Positions 11,660 to 22,602 of a DNA stretch of 64,000 nt are shown piece by piece. This stretch comes from Rhizomys pruinosus (Eukaryota > Chordata > Mammalia > Rodentia > Spalacidae): NCBI GenBank assembly GCA_009823505.1, contig VZQC01007982.1, forward strand, positions 4,845,673 through 4,909,672, written 5' to 3'. The notes below the pieces were generated by a model that had not been told where the DNA came from, did not search any database, and saw nothing but the letters and a program-made list of their open reading frames with translations. Position numbers and translations under genes: made by a program. Within the stretch, counting starts at the first letter, position 1, and every line of letters starts with the position of its first letter.

Positions 11660-11850
11660 CGCTCCCACTTATTTTTTTTTCTTTTTTTAATTTATTTATA
11701 CATATATTTTTTATCAAATCTAGACCTGTGTTCCCCCATCCCCCCATCCCTCCAGAGCTCATGCATTCTGCCAAATATGCTATTCATCTCTTTCTCAGTC
11801 TTTCTCAATATTCTCCATGGGGAAGTTGACTGTTTTGAGCAGAACGCTCC
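11660..11850 (-). mobile_element. L1 3' end, antisense fragment
   Basis: Its reverse complement matches the 3' UTR of the L1 at 24850-24996 in this window: GCTCAAAACAGTCAACTT, then GAAAGACTGAGAAAGAGATG, GCAGAATGCATGAGCTCTGG, a G-rich tract and TCTAGATTTGATAAAAAATA. It is only the extreme 3' end, a typical short truncated L1 insertion. Confidence 0.85.
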
Positions 11851-12127
11851 CACTTTAATAGCTGTCTGCGCCACAGCCACCAACCCCATCTCTCACTGTG
11901 AGTATGTTCCTGGTAGATCCATACATTCCCGTAGCTCCCTACAGTTTTCCATAGGACTGCCACAGCTGGGACCTGCCTCTTCTCCTGGTGGGTAAACAAT
12001 TTTTGTCTCCCCAAGCTTGATTTTGGTGTCAACTGTTTTCTCATAGACCAACTCAGGAGTTTTTCTAAAATGCCCTAGGAAGACAGGATAGCATGTTGCT
12101 ATGTGATCAGAATTCAATCTCAGTGCT

Positions 12128-12252
12128 GTTTTTGACCAACCAGGTGACCTCAGTCAGATATTTAACCCTCCTGAGCCTTCACTAAGTCAGATACACCTGC
12201 AAAGAACTTAGCACAGAGTGTCAGATGCTAATTGTTCTCCTTAATTACTGTC
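12128..12252 (+). mobile_element. MIR SINE
   Basis: ACCAGGTGACCTCAGTCAGA, TTTAACCCTCCTGAGCC and AACTTAGCACAGAGTGTCAG follow the MIR consensus order. Repeated at 17021-17145 by the block duplication. Confidence 0.7.
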
Positions 12253-13080
12253 CTTCTTAATAATGAGCATTATTAACACAATCATTAGTAATCTTTGGCT
12301 CAATTATATTTCTATTACTCTGTAATTATACACATGCAGTTGTCCCCAGATCCTAATGTATTTTTCTAGTAAGGGTTATTCATTATTAGTTGTCATAAAT
12401 TTTTCTTGAGAATAGTATTTAGTCCAAAAGGGTAGCAGTCACTTAACCCACAAAAGAGTGAAACCCTAAGAAATGCCTTTAGTACATTTCAGGGGCACTT
12501 AGTGAAAATGTTTCCATATCTGTCAGCTTGGAGAATCTTTTCTGCAATTACCAAAGGGGAACATTGAGCTGCAGCAAATGTCCTGATTAATGGGTGAATC
12601 CTCACAACAGTATTGGCTGTGGACTAATGTCTTCTTTGTACTTAAGTCAAGGTTGTAGTTCATAAAATTTGCATTTTTGTAATAGCTTTATTGAGTAATA
12701 ATTTACGTGCCACAAACATTAACCCTTTTAAAGTGTGTAATTCACTGGTTTTTAGTGCAGTAAGAGTTGTGCAGCCATCATCATCGGCTAATTTTAGAAT
12801 ATTTTCATTGCCCCCCAAAGAAGCCCTGTATCCATTAGCAATCACTCCCATCCCTCTGCAAGCCCTAGCCTTGGCAACCACTAATTACATTCTTTCTCTT
12901 CTGGACATACCGTATAAATTGAATTGGGCCATATGTGGTCTTTTGCAGCCAGTTTCTTTCAGTTAGCATCTCACTTTGAAAGTTCAAAGCACTAGCAGTT
13001 CTTAAAGTTAGGGTATGAGACTGCATTAAAAATGTCTGTCCAGTGACTGACCCAAGCATCTGCCCTATCTCTTTCTGGTT
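12253..13080. other. Unique intronic DNA, no gene seen
   Basis: AT-rich stretch with no exon recognised. Part of it (12690-12960) has the look of an old antisense L1-like sequence, including AATTTACGTGCCACAAA and ACTAATTACATTCTTTCTCT, but I cannot assign it firmly. Confidence 0.4.
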
Positions 13081-13082
13081 TT

Positions 13083-13253
13083 TGTTGTTGTTGTTGTTGT
13101 TGTTGTTGTTACTTTGTTTGCTTTGTGGGAGGAACGTCAACGTGCAGGTTTTTGCTGATGTTCTCTTTATAGATTTTACAGAGTTGGGTGGGGATGGAGC
13201 CAGGGCCTCATGCATTCTAGGCAAGCATTCTAACTGAGTCATTCCACCAGCCC
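13083..13253 (-). mobile_element. (GTT)n tract and antisense ID-type SINE
   Basis: A (GTT)n run at 13083-13110 lies upstream of an antisense ID head at 13186-13253: GATGGAGCCAGGGCCTCATG, TAGGCAAGCATTCTAACTGA, GTCATTCCACCAGCCC. ID SINEs derive from a tRNA-Ala/BC1-type gene. Confidence 0.65.
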
Positions 13254-13266
13254 TGTGTGCTTGAGT

Positions 13267-13347
13267 CTGGTTGGCTGGCTGGCTGGTCAGCTGGTTGGTT
13301 GGTTGGTTGGTTGGTTGGTTGGTTGGTTGGTTGGTTGGTTGGTTGGT
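13267..13347. repeat. (GGTT)n microsatellite
   Basis: GGCT and GGTT tetranucleotides, about 80 bases. The corresponding tract in copy 2 (18240-18310) is scrambled and shorter. Confidence 0.95.
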
Positions 13348-13394
13348 TATTTAGGGAGAAGAGATTGTTACCTTGCTTGGTTTGGTTTGGTTCA

Positions 13395-13527
13395 TTTCAG
13401 TGCGGTTTGTTTGAGGCACCCAGGGTTGAACTTACTTTGTAGCCAAGGATGACCCTGAACTCCTGTTCCTCCTGCCTCCATCTTCCCAGGTACTGAGATG
13501 AGAGGCATGTGTAACTGTGCCTGGCTT
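13395..13527 (-). mobile_element. Diverged B1 SINE, antisense
   Basis: GGTTGAACTTACTTTGTAGC, CAAGGATGACCCTGAACTCC and TGTAACTGTGCCTGGC follow the antisense B1 order with many substitutions. The GGTTT tract before it looks like the degenerate tail. Confidence 0.6.
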
Positions 13528-13574
13528 TACGTTTTGTTACTGTTTAGAGGGTGGTTGGGCGGGTTGGTTTTATT

Positions 13575-13656
13575 GTTGTTTGGTACTGAAGATTGAATCC
13601 TTGGCTTCCTGTATGTTAAACACATGCCATACCACTGAGCTATATCCCCCACCCTT
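13575..13656 (-). mobile_element. ID-type SINE head, antisense
   Basis: GGTACTGAAGATTGAATCCT, then ACACATGCCATACCACTGAG and CTATATCCCCCACCC match the reverse of an ID/tRNA-Ala head. Confidence 0.65.
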
Positions 13657-14270
13657 GGTAACCTGTTTTTTTATTGAAATGTGGCATATGTAAGTAAAGT
13701 GCACAAATCTTAACTATATATAGCTTGATTACATCTTAGGATATGAATGAACCCTCACTGCCTTCATCAAGAGAAAATACTATCACCCCAGATGCCTCCT
13801 TCCAGCCCCTTCTAGTCACTTCCCACCCAGACATGTACTGTTCTCGTTTGTTCTCTGTGCATCTACTTGCACTGCACACCATTCAAGCCCTGCTGCCTGC
13901 CTTGTTCAGACTCAAAGCAAACCCTCCTCAGCCCTGCAGCCTGGGTTTACCTCCTTTCATTAATGTTGCTTCCCAGGGGAAATAAGCAGCACTAAACACT
14001 CCAGAGCTCTTGACACACACTTGTGTTCTTCCTGCTACTCTGAACCCAGTCACTTTCCAGCCTTTGTGTGGCCTCCTTGCTTTTGTCTTTAGCTTTTCTT
14101 TCAGAAACCAGTACTCTCTTGACACAGGTCACCAGGCAAGGCAAACATCAGCTTCTCTCTGTGTCATGTATGGTGTGTGACCAAGTGCCTGGAGGGGAGA
14201 CTGGGGCAGACACAGCCCTCTGACTCTGTCCCGACATTTCTGCAGTCGCTTCATCTGCCTTGTCACTAGA

Positions 14271-14428
14271 TTTTTTTTTTTTTTTTGTCTTTTTGAGACA
14301 GGGTCTCCCTGTAGCCCCAGCTGTCCTGGAACTCATTCTGTAGACCAGGCTGGCCTTGAACTCACAAAGATCCACCTGCCTCTGCCTCCCGAGTGCTAGG
14401 ATTAAAGGCGTGCGCTACCACACCAGGC
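14271..14428 (-). mobile_element. B1 SINE, antisense, full length
   Basis: T run, TCTTTTTGAGACAGGGTCTC, CCTGTAGCCCCAGCTGTCCT, GACCAGGCTGGCCTTGAACT, and the end GGATTAAAGGCGTGCGCTAC. B1 is 7SL-derived. Confidence 0.92.
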
Positions 14429-14511
14429 TTCTTATTTTTAACACTGTTCAAAATGGTATTCTTTTTACTTAATTCATGAAATTCATGAGCTAGCTCTTCA
14501 CAAATAAAAGA

Positions 14512-14641
14512 ATTTTTTGAGACAGGATCTTCCTGTAGCCCCAGCCAGCCTGGAACTCAATATGTAGACCAGGCTGGCCTCGATCTCAGCAACTGCTTCT
14601 GCCTCCTGAGTGCCGAGTACTCAGCACCACCATGCCTGGCT
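14512..14641 (-). mobile_element. B1 SINE, antisense, diverged
   Basis: TTTTTTGAGACAGGATCTTC, TAGACCAGGCTGGCCTCGAT and CACCACCATGCCTGGC. Older than the neighbouring B1. Confidence 0.82.
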
Positions 14642-15640
14642 AAATGATCATTTCTCAAAGAAATTAAGATTTCATTTTTAAATTCGTTTTTATTCCTTAA
14701 AAAAATTATGGGATGGAATCTAGAGGTTAGCATTAAGTAGAGGCAACAAATTCTCTCAAAGACATTCCTCTTAAAGTTGTCCTTTCTGACAAAAATATCA
14801 AGTCAGATATTTTTCTTTCTGAGAAAGAATGTAAATACTATATATATTTCTTCCTATCAAAGATCTGTTTCTTCATATATAGACTTGGGGAGTCTATGAA
14901 AAAGCTTAGTGTCAGTCTCTGTGTACGGAAGGACCATTTTAAAAATTGCTATTCTTTCCCTCGAAATGTGATTGGTTGTTTTCTGCTGGTGCCTAGGATG
15001 TGTTTTCTTATAGTTAACTTTATTCTGCTTTATCCCATTTTCCTCCAGACCCTTTCCCAGACTCAGATCCCATTTCAACAACAGCATGCATTTTGCTGTG
15101 AAGTGATTCCTCAGTTGCCAGAAGCTTCCACAATTTCCACAGGGCTCTGGATTGACTGGCCCTGTCAATTGAAGGGAGACTTTGTCAGTCTTCTCTCTGT
15201 CCCTTTACTTATCCACTAAGTCAAGTCTATCAGAGCTTCCTCACATGGCTGAGTGAGATGACGTGAGTCCCCTGTTTCATGCGTTGTAAGTGCTCCTCAT
15301 ACACATTATCTTTGAGGAGAAGCTGTCCTTGTTTCCTGTGTTCTCACTGCCAGCTCCTATCTCCTGCCTCATCACGGACTAAGCACATGTCTTAATTGGC
15401 CATGGCCAGGGCTTACAGCATGACAGATCCTAAAGATGATCCCAGAGAATACTGCATAGTATTCTCTGCTGAAGTGCCAGCACCCTTCTGTCTCTCTCTT
15501 GGGGGTTGCTTTTGTTTGGTCCTAAGCTTGAAGACTTAGAGTTGTGAGGAAACTTCTAGAAGGTTGATATGATCTGACTGAAGAAAAGAAACTGGGTCTG
15601 TGTGCCCCACCACGCCTGGTTTAAAATGTTTTCTTATAAC
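14642..15640. other. Unique intronic DNA, no gene seen
   Basis: 14821 to about 15590 matches 19911 to about 20680 without a visible difference. The open frames here are duplicated only because the whole block is. A CCCCACCACGCCTGG scrap near 15605 is the end of a lost B1. Confidence 0.55.
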
Positions 15641-15772
15641 AGGACATGATGGCACATGCCTTTAATCCCAACACTCAGGAGGCAGAGGCAGGTGGATCTC
15701 TGTGAGTTCAAAGCAAACCTGATCTGCAAGTGAGCTCCAGGCCAGCTGGGCCTTATACTTAGATGCTGTAAG

Positions 15773-15807
<35 letters not shown>

Positions 15808-15811
15808 ATAT
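15641..15811 (+). mobile_element. B1 SINE with (AAAT)n tail
   Basis: ACATGATGGCACATGCCTTT, AATCCCAACACTCAGGAGGC and GAGGCAGGTGGATCTCTGTG, ending in an (AAAT)n tail from about 15772. Confidence 0.85.
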
Positions 15812-15996
15812 TCTGGTAATAATAGGTGATAAATGTTTTAATAGCCTAAACTGAATAAAAGACTATCAGTTCTTAAGTAAGCCTCCCCACATCCTCGTCC
15901 ACCTCCCTTGAAAGCCCCAAATGTGACCTGCACGTTACCCTCTGGCCGCAGCTTCCCTCTAGCCTCTTTTCTCTTCTTTCCTGCACTGCTGCCCCC

Positions 15997-16074
15997 TGTG
16001 TGCCAGTGAGGAACACTCCATTTGTATGCCAGTGAGGAACACTCCATTTGTATGCCAGTGAGGAACACTCCATT
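15997..16074. repeat. 26-bp tandem repeat, 3 units
   Basis: Units 15997-16022, 16023-16048 and 16049-16074 contain ATGCCAGTGAGGAACACTCC. The same three-unit array is at 21089-21166 in copy 2. Confidence 0.92.
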
Positions 16075-16264
16075 GGTAATCCTTCTATGTACTCTATCCT
16101 CTCACTCAGTTCACACATTCCACTTCCTGTGAGCCTTAGGACTTGCCCTCCCCCATCTTCTCTTTGTCTTATCATTAACCCTTCTTTTGTCTGCAATCCC
16201 AGAGAATCTCCTTTATTATTATAGGGATCAAAAACTTAGAATTAATGTTAGAAAAGGATAAAGA

Positions 16265-16428
16265 TTCCGGGTATGGTAGCACACGCCTTTAAACCCAGCA
16301 CTCAGGAGGCAGAGACAGGCAGAGACAAGAGACTTCTGTGAATTCCAGGCCAGCCTGGTCTGTATAGTGAGTTCCAGGCTAGCTGGGGCTACAGGGAAAC
16401 AGTGTCTCATGAAGAATAAATAAATAAA
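16265..16428 (+). mobile_element. B1 SINE
   Basis: CCGGGTATGGTAGCACACGC, AACCCAGCACTCAGGAGGC, GGCCAGCCTGGTCTGTATAG, and an AATAAATAAATAAA tail. Confidence 0.87.
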
Positions 16429-16456
16429 GCTATCAATCTTTGGTTTTAAACTAAGA

Positions 16457-16458
<2 letters not shown>

Positions 16459-16504
<46 letters not shown>
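16459..16504. repeat. (GA)n microsatellite
   Basis: About 46 bases of GA. It marks the right end of tandem block copy 1. Confidence 0.95.
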
Positions 16505-16507
<3 letters not shown>

Positions 16508-16619
16508 AAGGCTCACCCACCCCAGGATTCTGCAGTTTCTCAGTGTCTGTTCAGATTTTGCATCCATCAATTAGATCAATCTATTGATACAACAGAGTCC
16601 TCATGATCCAGTCACTTCC

Positions 16620-16620
16620 N
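16620..16620. other. Single ambiguous base (N), probable contig join
   Basis: The only N in the window. It sits exactly where the second copy of the 4.9-kb block starts (16621), as expected for a zero- or negative-length gap closed during scaffolding. Confidence 0.85.
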
Positions 16621-19600
16621 CCGCCCCTGCCCCCATCCTCCAGAGCTCAATAAGCAATGCTGCCAAATAAGCTATGCAGTCTCTTTCTCGAGGCTTTCCG
16701 CAATATGCTCCATGGGGAAGTTTGACTGTTTTGAGCAGAACGCTCCCACTTTAATAGCTGTCTGCGCCACAGCCACCAACCCCATCTCTCACTGTGAGTA
16801 TGTTCCTGGTAGATCCATACATTCCCGTAGCTCCCTACAGTTTTCCATAGGACTGCCACAGCTGGGACCTGCCTTCGTTCTCGCTGGTTGGGTAAAACAA
16901 TTTTGCCTCCCCCAAGCGTGATTGTTGTGTGTCAACATGTTTGTCTCATAGACCAACTCAGGAGTTTTTCTAAAATGCCCTAGGAAGACAGGATAGCATG
17001 TTGCTATGTGATCAGAATTCAATCTCAGTGCTGTTTTTGACCAACCAGGTGACCTCAGTCAGATATTTAACCCTCCTGAGCCTTCACTAAGTCAGATACA
17101 CCTGCAAAGAACTTAGCACAGAGTGTCAGATGCTAATTGTTCTCCTTAATTACTGTCCTTCTTAATAATGAGCATTATTAACACAATCATTAGTAATCTT
17201 TGGCTCAATTATATTTCTATTACTCTGTAATTATACACATGCAGTTGTCCCCAGATCCTAATGTATTTTTCTAGTAAGGGTTATTCATTATTAGTTGTCA
17301 TAAATTTTTCTTGAGAATAGTATTTAGTCCAAAAGGGTAGCAGTCACTTAACCCACAAAAGAGTGAAACCCTAAGAAATGCCTTTAGTACATTTCAGGGG
17401 CACTTAGTGAAAATGTTTCCATATCTGTCAGCTTGGAGAATCTTTTCTGCAATTACCAAAGGGGAACATTGAGCTGCAGCAAATGTCCTGATTAAGATAA
17501 GGGTGAAGACATCCTCACAACAGTAATGGCTATGTACTAATGTGTCTTGCTTGTACTTAAGTCCAAGGTGAGTTCATAAAGTTTGCATTTTTGGTATAGC
17601 TTAAGATTGGAGTCATAATGTAACGTTAGAAGCGGTCCACGAAACATTAACCAGTTTTTACAGTTTGTGTAATTCACTGGTTTGTTAGTGCAAGTAAGAG
17701 TTGTGCACCATCGAATCAATGCATCGCGTAATTTTAGATATTTTCATTGCGCCGCCCCCAAAGAAGCCCTGTATCCATTAGCAATCACTCCCATCCCTCT
17801 GCAAGCCCTAGCCTTGGCAACCACTAATTACATTCTTTCTCTTCTGGACATACCGTATAAATTGAATTGGGCCATATGTGGTCTTTTGCAACCAGCTTCT
17901 TTCACTTAGCATCTCGCTTTTGAAAGTTTCAAAAGCACGTGAGCAGTTTCTTAAAGGTTAGGGTAGGAAACTGCATTAAAAATGGTCCGTGGGCCAGGTA
18001 CTTACGCCAAGCATCTAGACCCGAGCCTATTCTGGTTTTTGTTTTTTATTGTTGTTGGTTGTTGTTATGTTACGTACTTTGTTTGCTTTGTGGGAGGAAC
18101 GTCAACGTGCAGGTTTTTGCTGATGTTCTCTTTATAGATTTTACAGAGTTGGGTGGGGATGGAGCCAGGGCCTCAGGCAAGTCCGTAGGGCAGAGAGCAT
18201 TCTAACTGAGTCATTCCACCAGCCCTGTGTGCTTGAGTCTGGTTGGCTGGGCTGGCTGGGTCAGTGGTGGTATGGAGTTGTGTGGTTGGTTGGTTGGGTT
18301 GGTTTGGTTGGAAAGGGAGAGAAGGAGTGGTGGATCTGGTTGGTTTATTTCTAAGGCGTCCGCGCTTGGTGTACGGCGGGTGCGCTTGGTTTGGTTTGGT
18401 TCATTTCAGTGCGGTTTGTTTGAGGCACCCAGGGTTGAACTACTTTTGTAGCCAAGGATGAACCCTGAACTCACTGTAAATCCATCCTGCCTCAGCTTCC
18501 CCGGTAACTGAATATGAGAAGGGGCATGATGTAACACTGTGCCTGGCTGTTACGTTTTGTTACTGATTAGGCGGGTGGTGGGGCGGGTTGAGTTGATTAG
18601 TTGTTTATGCGGTACTGAAGCAGGACTCCTGGCTTTCCTGTAATGTTACAAACCCCCCGTGACCCTACACCTCGCTATATAGGATCCGCCCCAAGACCCC
18701 CTTGAGTAAACCGTGGTTTTTTTTATGACAAAAATGTGCAATAAATGTGTGGTAAAGTGCACAAATCTTAACTATATATAGCTTGATTACATCTTAGGAT
18801 ATGAATGAACCCTCACTGCCTTCATCAAGAGAAAATACTATCACCCCAGATGCCTCCTTCCAGCCCCTTCTAGTCACTTCCCACCCAGACATGTACTGTT
18901 CTCGAGGTTTGTTCTCTGTGCCTAACTTGCACGTGCACACCAATTCAAGCCCTGCTGCCGTGCCTTGTTCAGACTCAAACGCAACCCTCAGCTCAGCCCT
19001 GCAGCCTGGGTTTACCTCCTTTCATTAATGTTGCTTCCCAGGGGAAATAAGCAGCACTAAACACTCCAGAGCTCTTGACACACACTTGTGTTCTTCCTGC
19101 TACTCAGGAAGCCCAGCCACTTTCCAGCCGTGTGTGGTGCCTCCTTGCTTTTGTCTTTTAGCTGTTTCTTTCAGAAACCAGTACTCTCTTGACACAGGTC
19201 ACCAGGCAAGGCAAACATCAGCTTCTCTCTGTGTCATGTATGGTGTGTGACCAAGTGCCTGGAGGGGAGACTGGGGCAGACACAGCCCTCTGACTCTGTC
19301 GCCGACATTTCTGCCAGTCGCTTCATCTGCCCTGTGTCCGCTGAGATTTTTTTTTTTTTTTTTTGTCTTGTGAGGACAGGGTCTCCCTGTAGCCCCGAGC
19401 TGTGCCCTGGAACTCATTCCGTAGACCAGCTGGCTTGAAACTCACAAAGATCCACCTGCGCTCTGCCTCCCGAGTGATAGGATTAAAGGGTGCGCTACCA
19501 CACCAGGCTTCTTATTTTTAACACTGTTCAAAATGGTATTCTTTTTACTTAATTCATGAAATTCATGAGCTAGCTCTTCACAATAAATAGAATTTTTTGA

Positions 19601-21550
19601 GAACACGGACGTTCCTGTAGCCCCAGCCCACACTGGAACTCAATAGTAGACCAGGCTGGCCTCGATCTCAAGCAACTGCTTCTGCCTCCTGAGTGCCGAG
19701 TACATCAGCACCAACGCAGTGCTGGCTAAATGAATCATTTCTCAAAGAAATTAAGATTTCATTTTTAAATTCGTTTTTATTCCTTGAAAAAAATTATGTG
19801 GATGGAACTAGGGTAATAGCAGTAAGTAAGGCAACAAATTCCTCTCGAAAGACAGTCCTCTTAAAGTTTGTCCTTCTGACAAAATTCAAGTCAGATTTTT
19901 TCTTGGTTCTGAGAAAGAATGTAAATACTATATATATTTCTTCCTATCAAAGATCTGTTTCTTCATATATAGACTTGGGGAGTCTATGAAAAAGCTTAGT
20001 GTCAGTCTCTGTGTACGGAAGGACCATTTTAAAAATTGCTATTCTTTCCCTCGAAATGTGATTGGTTGTTTTCTGCTGGTGCCTAGGATGTGTTTTCTTA
20101 TAGTTAACTTTATTCTGCTTTATCCCATTTTCCTCCAGACCCTTTCCCAGACTCAGATCCCATTTCAACAACAGCATGCATTTTGCTGTGAAGTGATTCC
20201 TCAGTTGCCAGAAGCTTCCACAATTTCCACAGGGCTCTGGATTGACTGGCCCTGTCAATTGAAGGGAGACTTTGTCAGTCTTCTCTCTGTCCCTTTACTT
20301 ATCCACTAAGTCAAGTCTATCAGAGCTTCCTCACATGGCTGAGTGAGATGACGTGAGTCCCCTGTTTCATGCGTTGTAAGTGCTCCTCATACACATTATC
20401 TTTGAGGAGAAGCTGTCCTTGTTTCCTGTGTTCTCACTGCCAGCTCCTATCTCCTGCCTCATCACGGACTAAGCACATGTCTTAATTGGCCATGGCCAGG
20501 GCTTACAGCATGACAGATCCTAAAGATGATCCCAGAGAATACTGCATAGTATTCTCTGCTGAAGTGCCAGCACCCTTCTGTCTCTCTCTTGGGGGTTGCT
20601 TTTGTTTGGTCCTAAGCTTGAAGACTTAGAGTTGTGAGGAAACTTCTAGAAGGTTGATATGATCTGACTGAAGAAAAGAAACTGGTCTGTGTGCCCCACC
20701 ACGCCTGGTTTAAAATGTTTTCTTATAACAGGACAATGAATGGCACATGCCTTTAATCCCAACACTCGAAGGAGCAGAGGCAGGTGGATCTCCTGTGAGT
20801 TCAAAGCAAACTGATCTGCAAGTGAGCTCCAGGCCAGCTGGCCTTATACGTAGATCCTTGTAAGTAAAAAATAAATAAAATAAATAAATAAATAAATAAA
20901 TATTCTGGTAATAATAGGTGATAAATGTTTTAATAGCCTAAACTGAATAAAAGACTATCAGTTCTTAAGTAAGCCTCCCCACATCCTCGTCCACCTCCCT
21001 TGAAAGCCCCAAATGTGACCTGCACGTTACCCTCTGGCCGCAGCTTCCCTCTAGCCTCTTTTCTCTTCTTTCCTGCACTGCTGCCCCCTGTGTGCCAGTG
21101 AGGAACACTCCATTTGTATGCCAGTGAGGAACACTCCATTTGTATGCCAGTGAGGAACACTCCATTGGTAATCCTTCTATGTACTCTATCCTCTCACTCA
21201 GTTCACACATTCCACTTCCTGTGAGCCTTAGGACTTGCCCTCCCCCATCTTCTCTTTGTCTTATCATTAACCCTTCTTTTGTCTGCAATCCCAGAGAATC
21301 TCCTTTATTATTATAGGGATCAAAAACTTAGAATTAATGTTAGAAAAGGAAAAGATTCGGGGATGGTAGCACACGCCTTTAAACCCAGCACTCAGGAGGC
21401 AGAACAGGCAGAGACAAGAGACTTCTTGAATTCCAGGCCGCCTGGTCTGTAAGTGAGTTCCCAGGCTAGCTGGGGCTACAGGGAAACAGTGTCTCATGAA
21501 GAATAAATAAATAAACTATCAATCTTTGGTTTAAACTAAAAGAGAGGAGA
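16621..21550. repeat. Tandem 4.9-kb block, copy 2 (probable assembly duplication)
   Basis: Repeats 11735-16503 in the same order and orientation. Long unique parts are identical (for example 19911-20680 and 20903-21348). SINE and simple-repeat parts (16621-16720, 17480-17760, 17900-18060, 18170-18740, 19320-19500, 19600-19900, 20690-20900, 21340-21570) carry dense one-base indels and odd insertions. That pattern is typical of uncorrected long-read sequence polished only where short reads map uniquely. Contained elements, all degraded copies of those in copy 1, are an antisense L1 end (16621-16740), MIR (17021-17145), ID (18146-18232), B1 (18408-18548), ID (18605-18690), B1 (19347-19508), B1 (19600-19727), B1 (20731-20902), the 26-bp array (21089-21166) and B1 (21355-21515). 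Confidence 0.9.
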
Positions 21551-21657
21551 GAGAGAGGAGATCAGCAGAGAGATATGATATACATGTATGTTATTTAAGT
21601 GAGGGAGTTAGTGTGATTGCTTGGAGTTAGTTAGGTCAGTGACACGTCAGTTCCCTT

Positions 21658-21687
21658 GAGGGAGGGAGGGAGGGAGGGAGGGAGGGA
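21658..21687. repeat. (GGGA)n microsatellite
   Basis: Short pure run of GGGA units just right of the duplicated block. Confidence 0.92.
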
Positions 21688-21689
21688 AA

Positions 21690-22090
21690 AGAATTTCACT
21701 GTGAATGGTGTGATACCTTACACAATTTTGGTGAAGCTCTAGAGATAATGTACATGAGCAGTTGGTAGTAAAAAGGATGGAGTACAGGATGAGGATCCTT
21801 AATTTGAAGATCCCAAGTGCTCCAAAATCCATAATGCTTTGAGTGTCAACATTACACTACAAGTGTGATGATTCAGTATATCTGATTTTTATATGAACAA
21901 AAATTTTAATAGATGTAATTACCTTCAAGATATGTAGATAAGTTTATCTGAAAGCTAATGAATTTTGTGTTTAGTACTTGGGTCCTAGCTCCAAGATATC
22001 CAATCATGCATATGCAAATATCGTGGAATTTGAAATCTGAACACTGCTAGTTCCAAACCATTTTAGGTAAAGGATACTCAATATTCAAAC
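21690..22090. other. Unique intronic DNA, no gene seen
   Basis: AT-rich; nothing recognised. Confidence 0.45.
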
Positions 22091-22095
22091 TATAG

Positions 22096-22402
22096 TTTTA
22101 GTTTGGTTTGGTTTGGTTTGGTGGTTTGGTTTGGTTTGGTTTTTGGTTTGGTTTGGTTTGGGTTTGGGTTTGGTTTGGTTTGGCGTTTGGTTTTGTTTGG
22201 TTGGGTTTGGTTTGGTTTGGTTTGGTGTTTGGTTTGGTTGGGTTCGGTTTGGTTCAGTTTGTGATAGGGTCTCACCGTGCAGCCCTGGCTGGCCTGGAAC
22301 TTGCTATGTAGACCAGGCTGCTCTCAAACTCATAAAGATCCACTCACCACTGCCTTCCAAGTGCTGGGATTAAGGACATGCACCACCACACCCAACCAAC
22401 CT
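22096..22402 (-). mobile_element. B1 SINE, antisense, with expanded (GGTTT)n tail
   Basis: 22096-22259 is a GGTTT/GGTTTT pentanucleotide array, the complement of an expanded (AAACC)n SINE tail. 22260-22402 is the body: GATAGGGTCTCACCGTGCAG, TAGACCAGGCTGCTCTCAAA, GCTGGGATTAAGGACATGCA. Long Trp/Phe/Gly frames here are artefacts. Confidence 0.85.
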
Positions 22403-22451
22403 ATAATACTCAAAGTTGCTAGTACTTTTGGCATTTTTATATAGCAGGTTG

Positions 22452-22602
22452 TGCTGGCTAGCTTTAGTGTCAGCTTGACACACCTGGGTTGAGGGGGCCT
22501 CAATTGGAGAATTGGCTCCATTGGACTGAACTGTGGTCACATTTGTGGAAAATTGTTTTCATTGTTGAACAGTGTGGGAGGGCCCAGCCCACTATGGGTA
22601 GG
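22452..22602 (+). mobile_element. LTR fragment, same family as 5884 and 53034
   Basis: TTAGTGTCAGCTTGACACAC, GAGGGGGCCTCAATTGGAGA and GTGGGAGGGCCCAGCCCACT match, in order, the 5' part of the LTRs at 53034-55002 (reverse orientation there). It stops where L1 sequence begins, and its continuation is not found after the L1. Confidence 0.7.

Larger units (their letters stand above)
11735..16503. repeat. Tandem 4.9-kb block, copy 1
   Basis: This block recurs at 16621-21550. Shared landmarks in order are the antisense L1 end, MIR, (GTT)n, ID, (GGTT)n, B1s, the three-unit 26-bp repeat, B1 and (GA)n. Copy 1 reads cleanly, with intact repeat families. The offset is about 4.89 kb at the start and 5.09 kb from 14820 on. 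Confidence 0.92.

Noticed and set aside
13267..13450. Trp/Leu/Val-rich repeat frame as a membrane protein
   Set aside because: Product of the (GGTT)n microsatellite.
14857..15219. Open frames repeated identically at 19947-20309, seeming conserved
   Set aside because: Identity comes from the whole-block duplication, including non-coding DNA; there is no codon-level signal.
16621..21550. A genuine recent segmental duplication with gene conversion
   Set aside because: Gene conversion would not leave indels confined to SINEs and simple repeats, nor place the boundary at an N.
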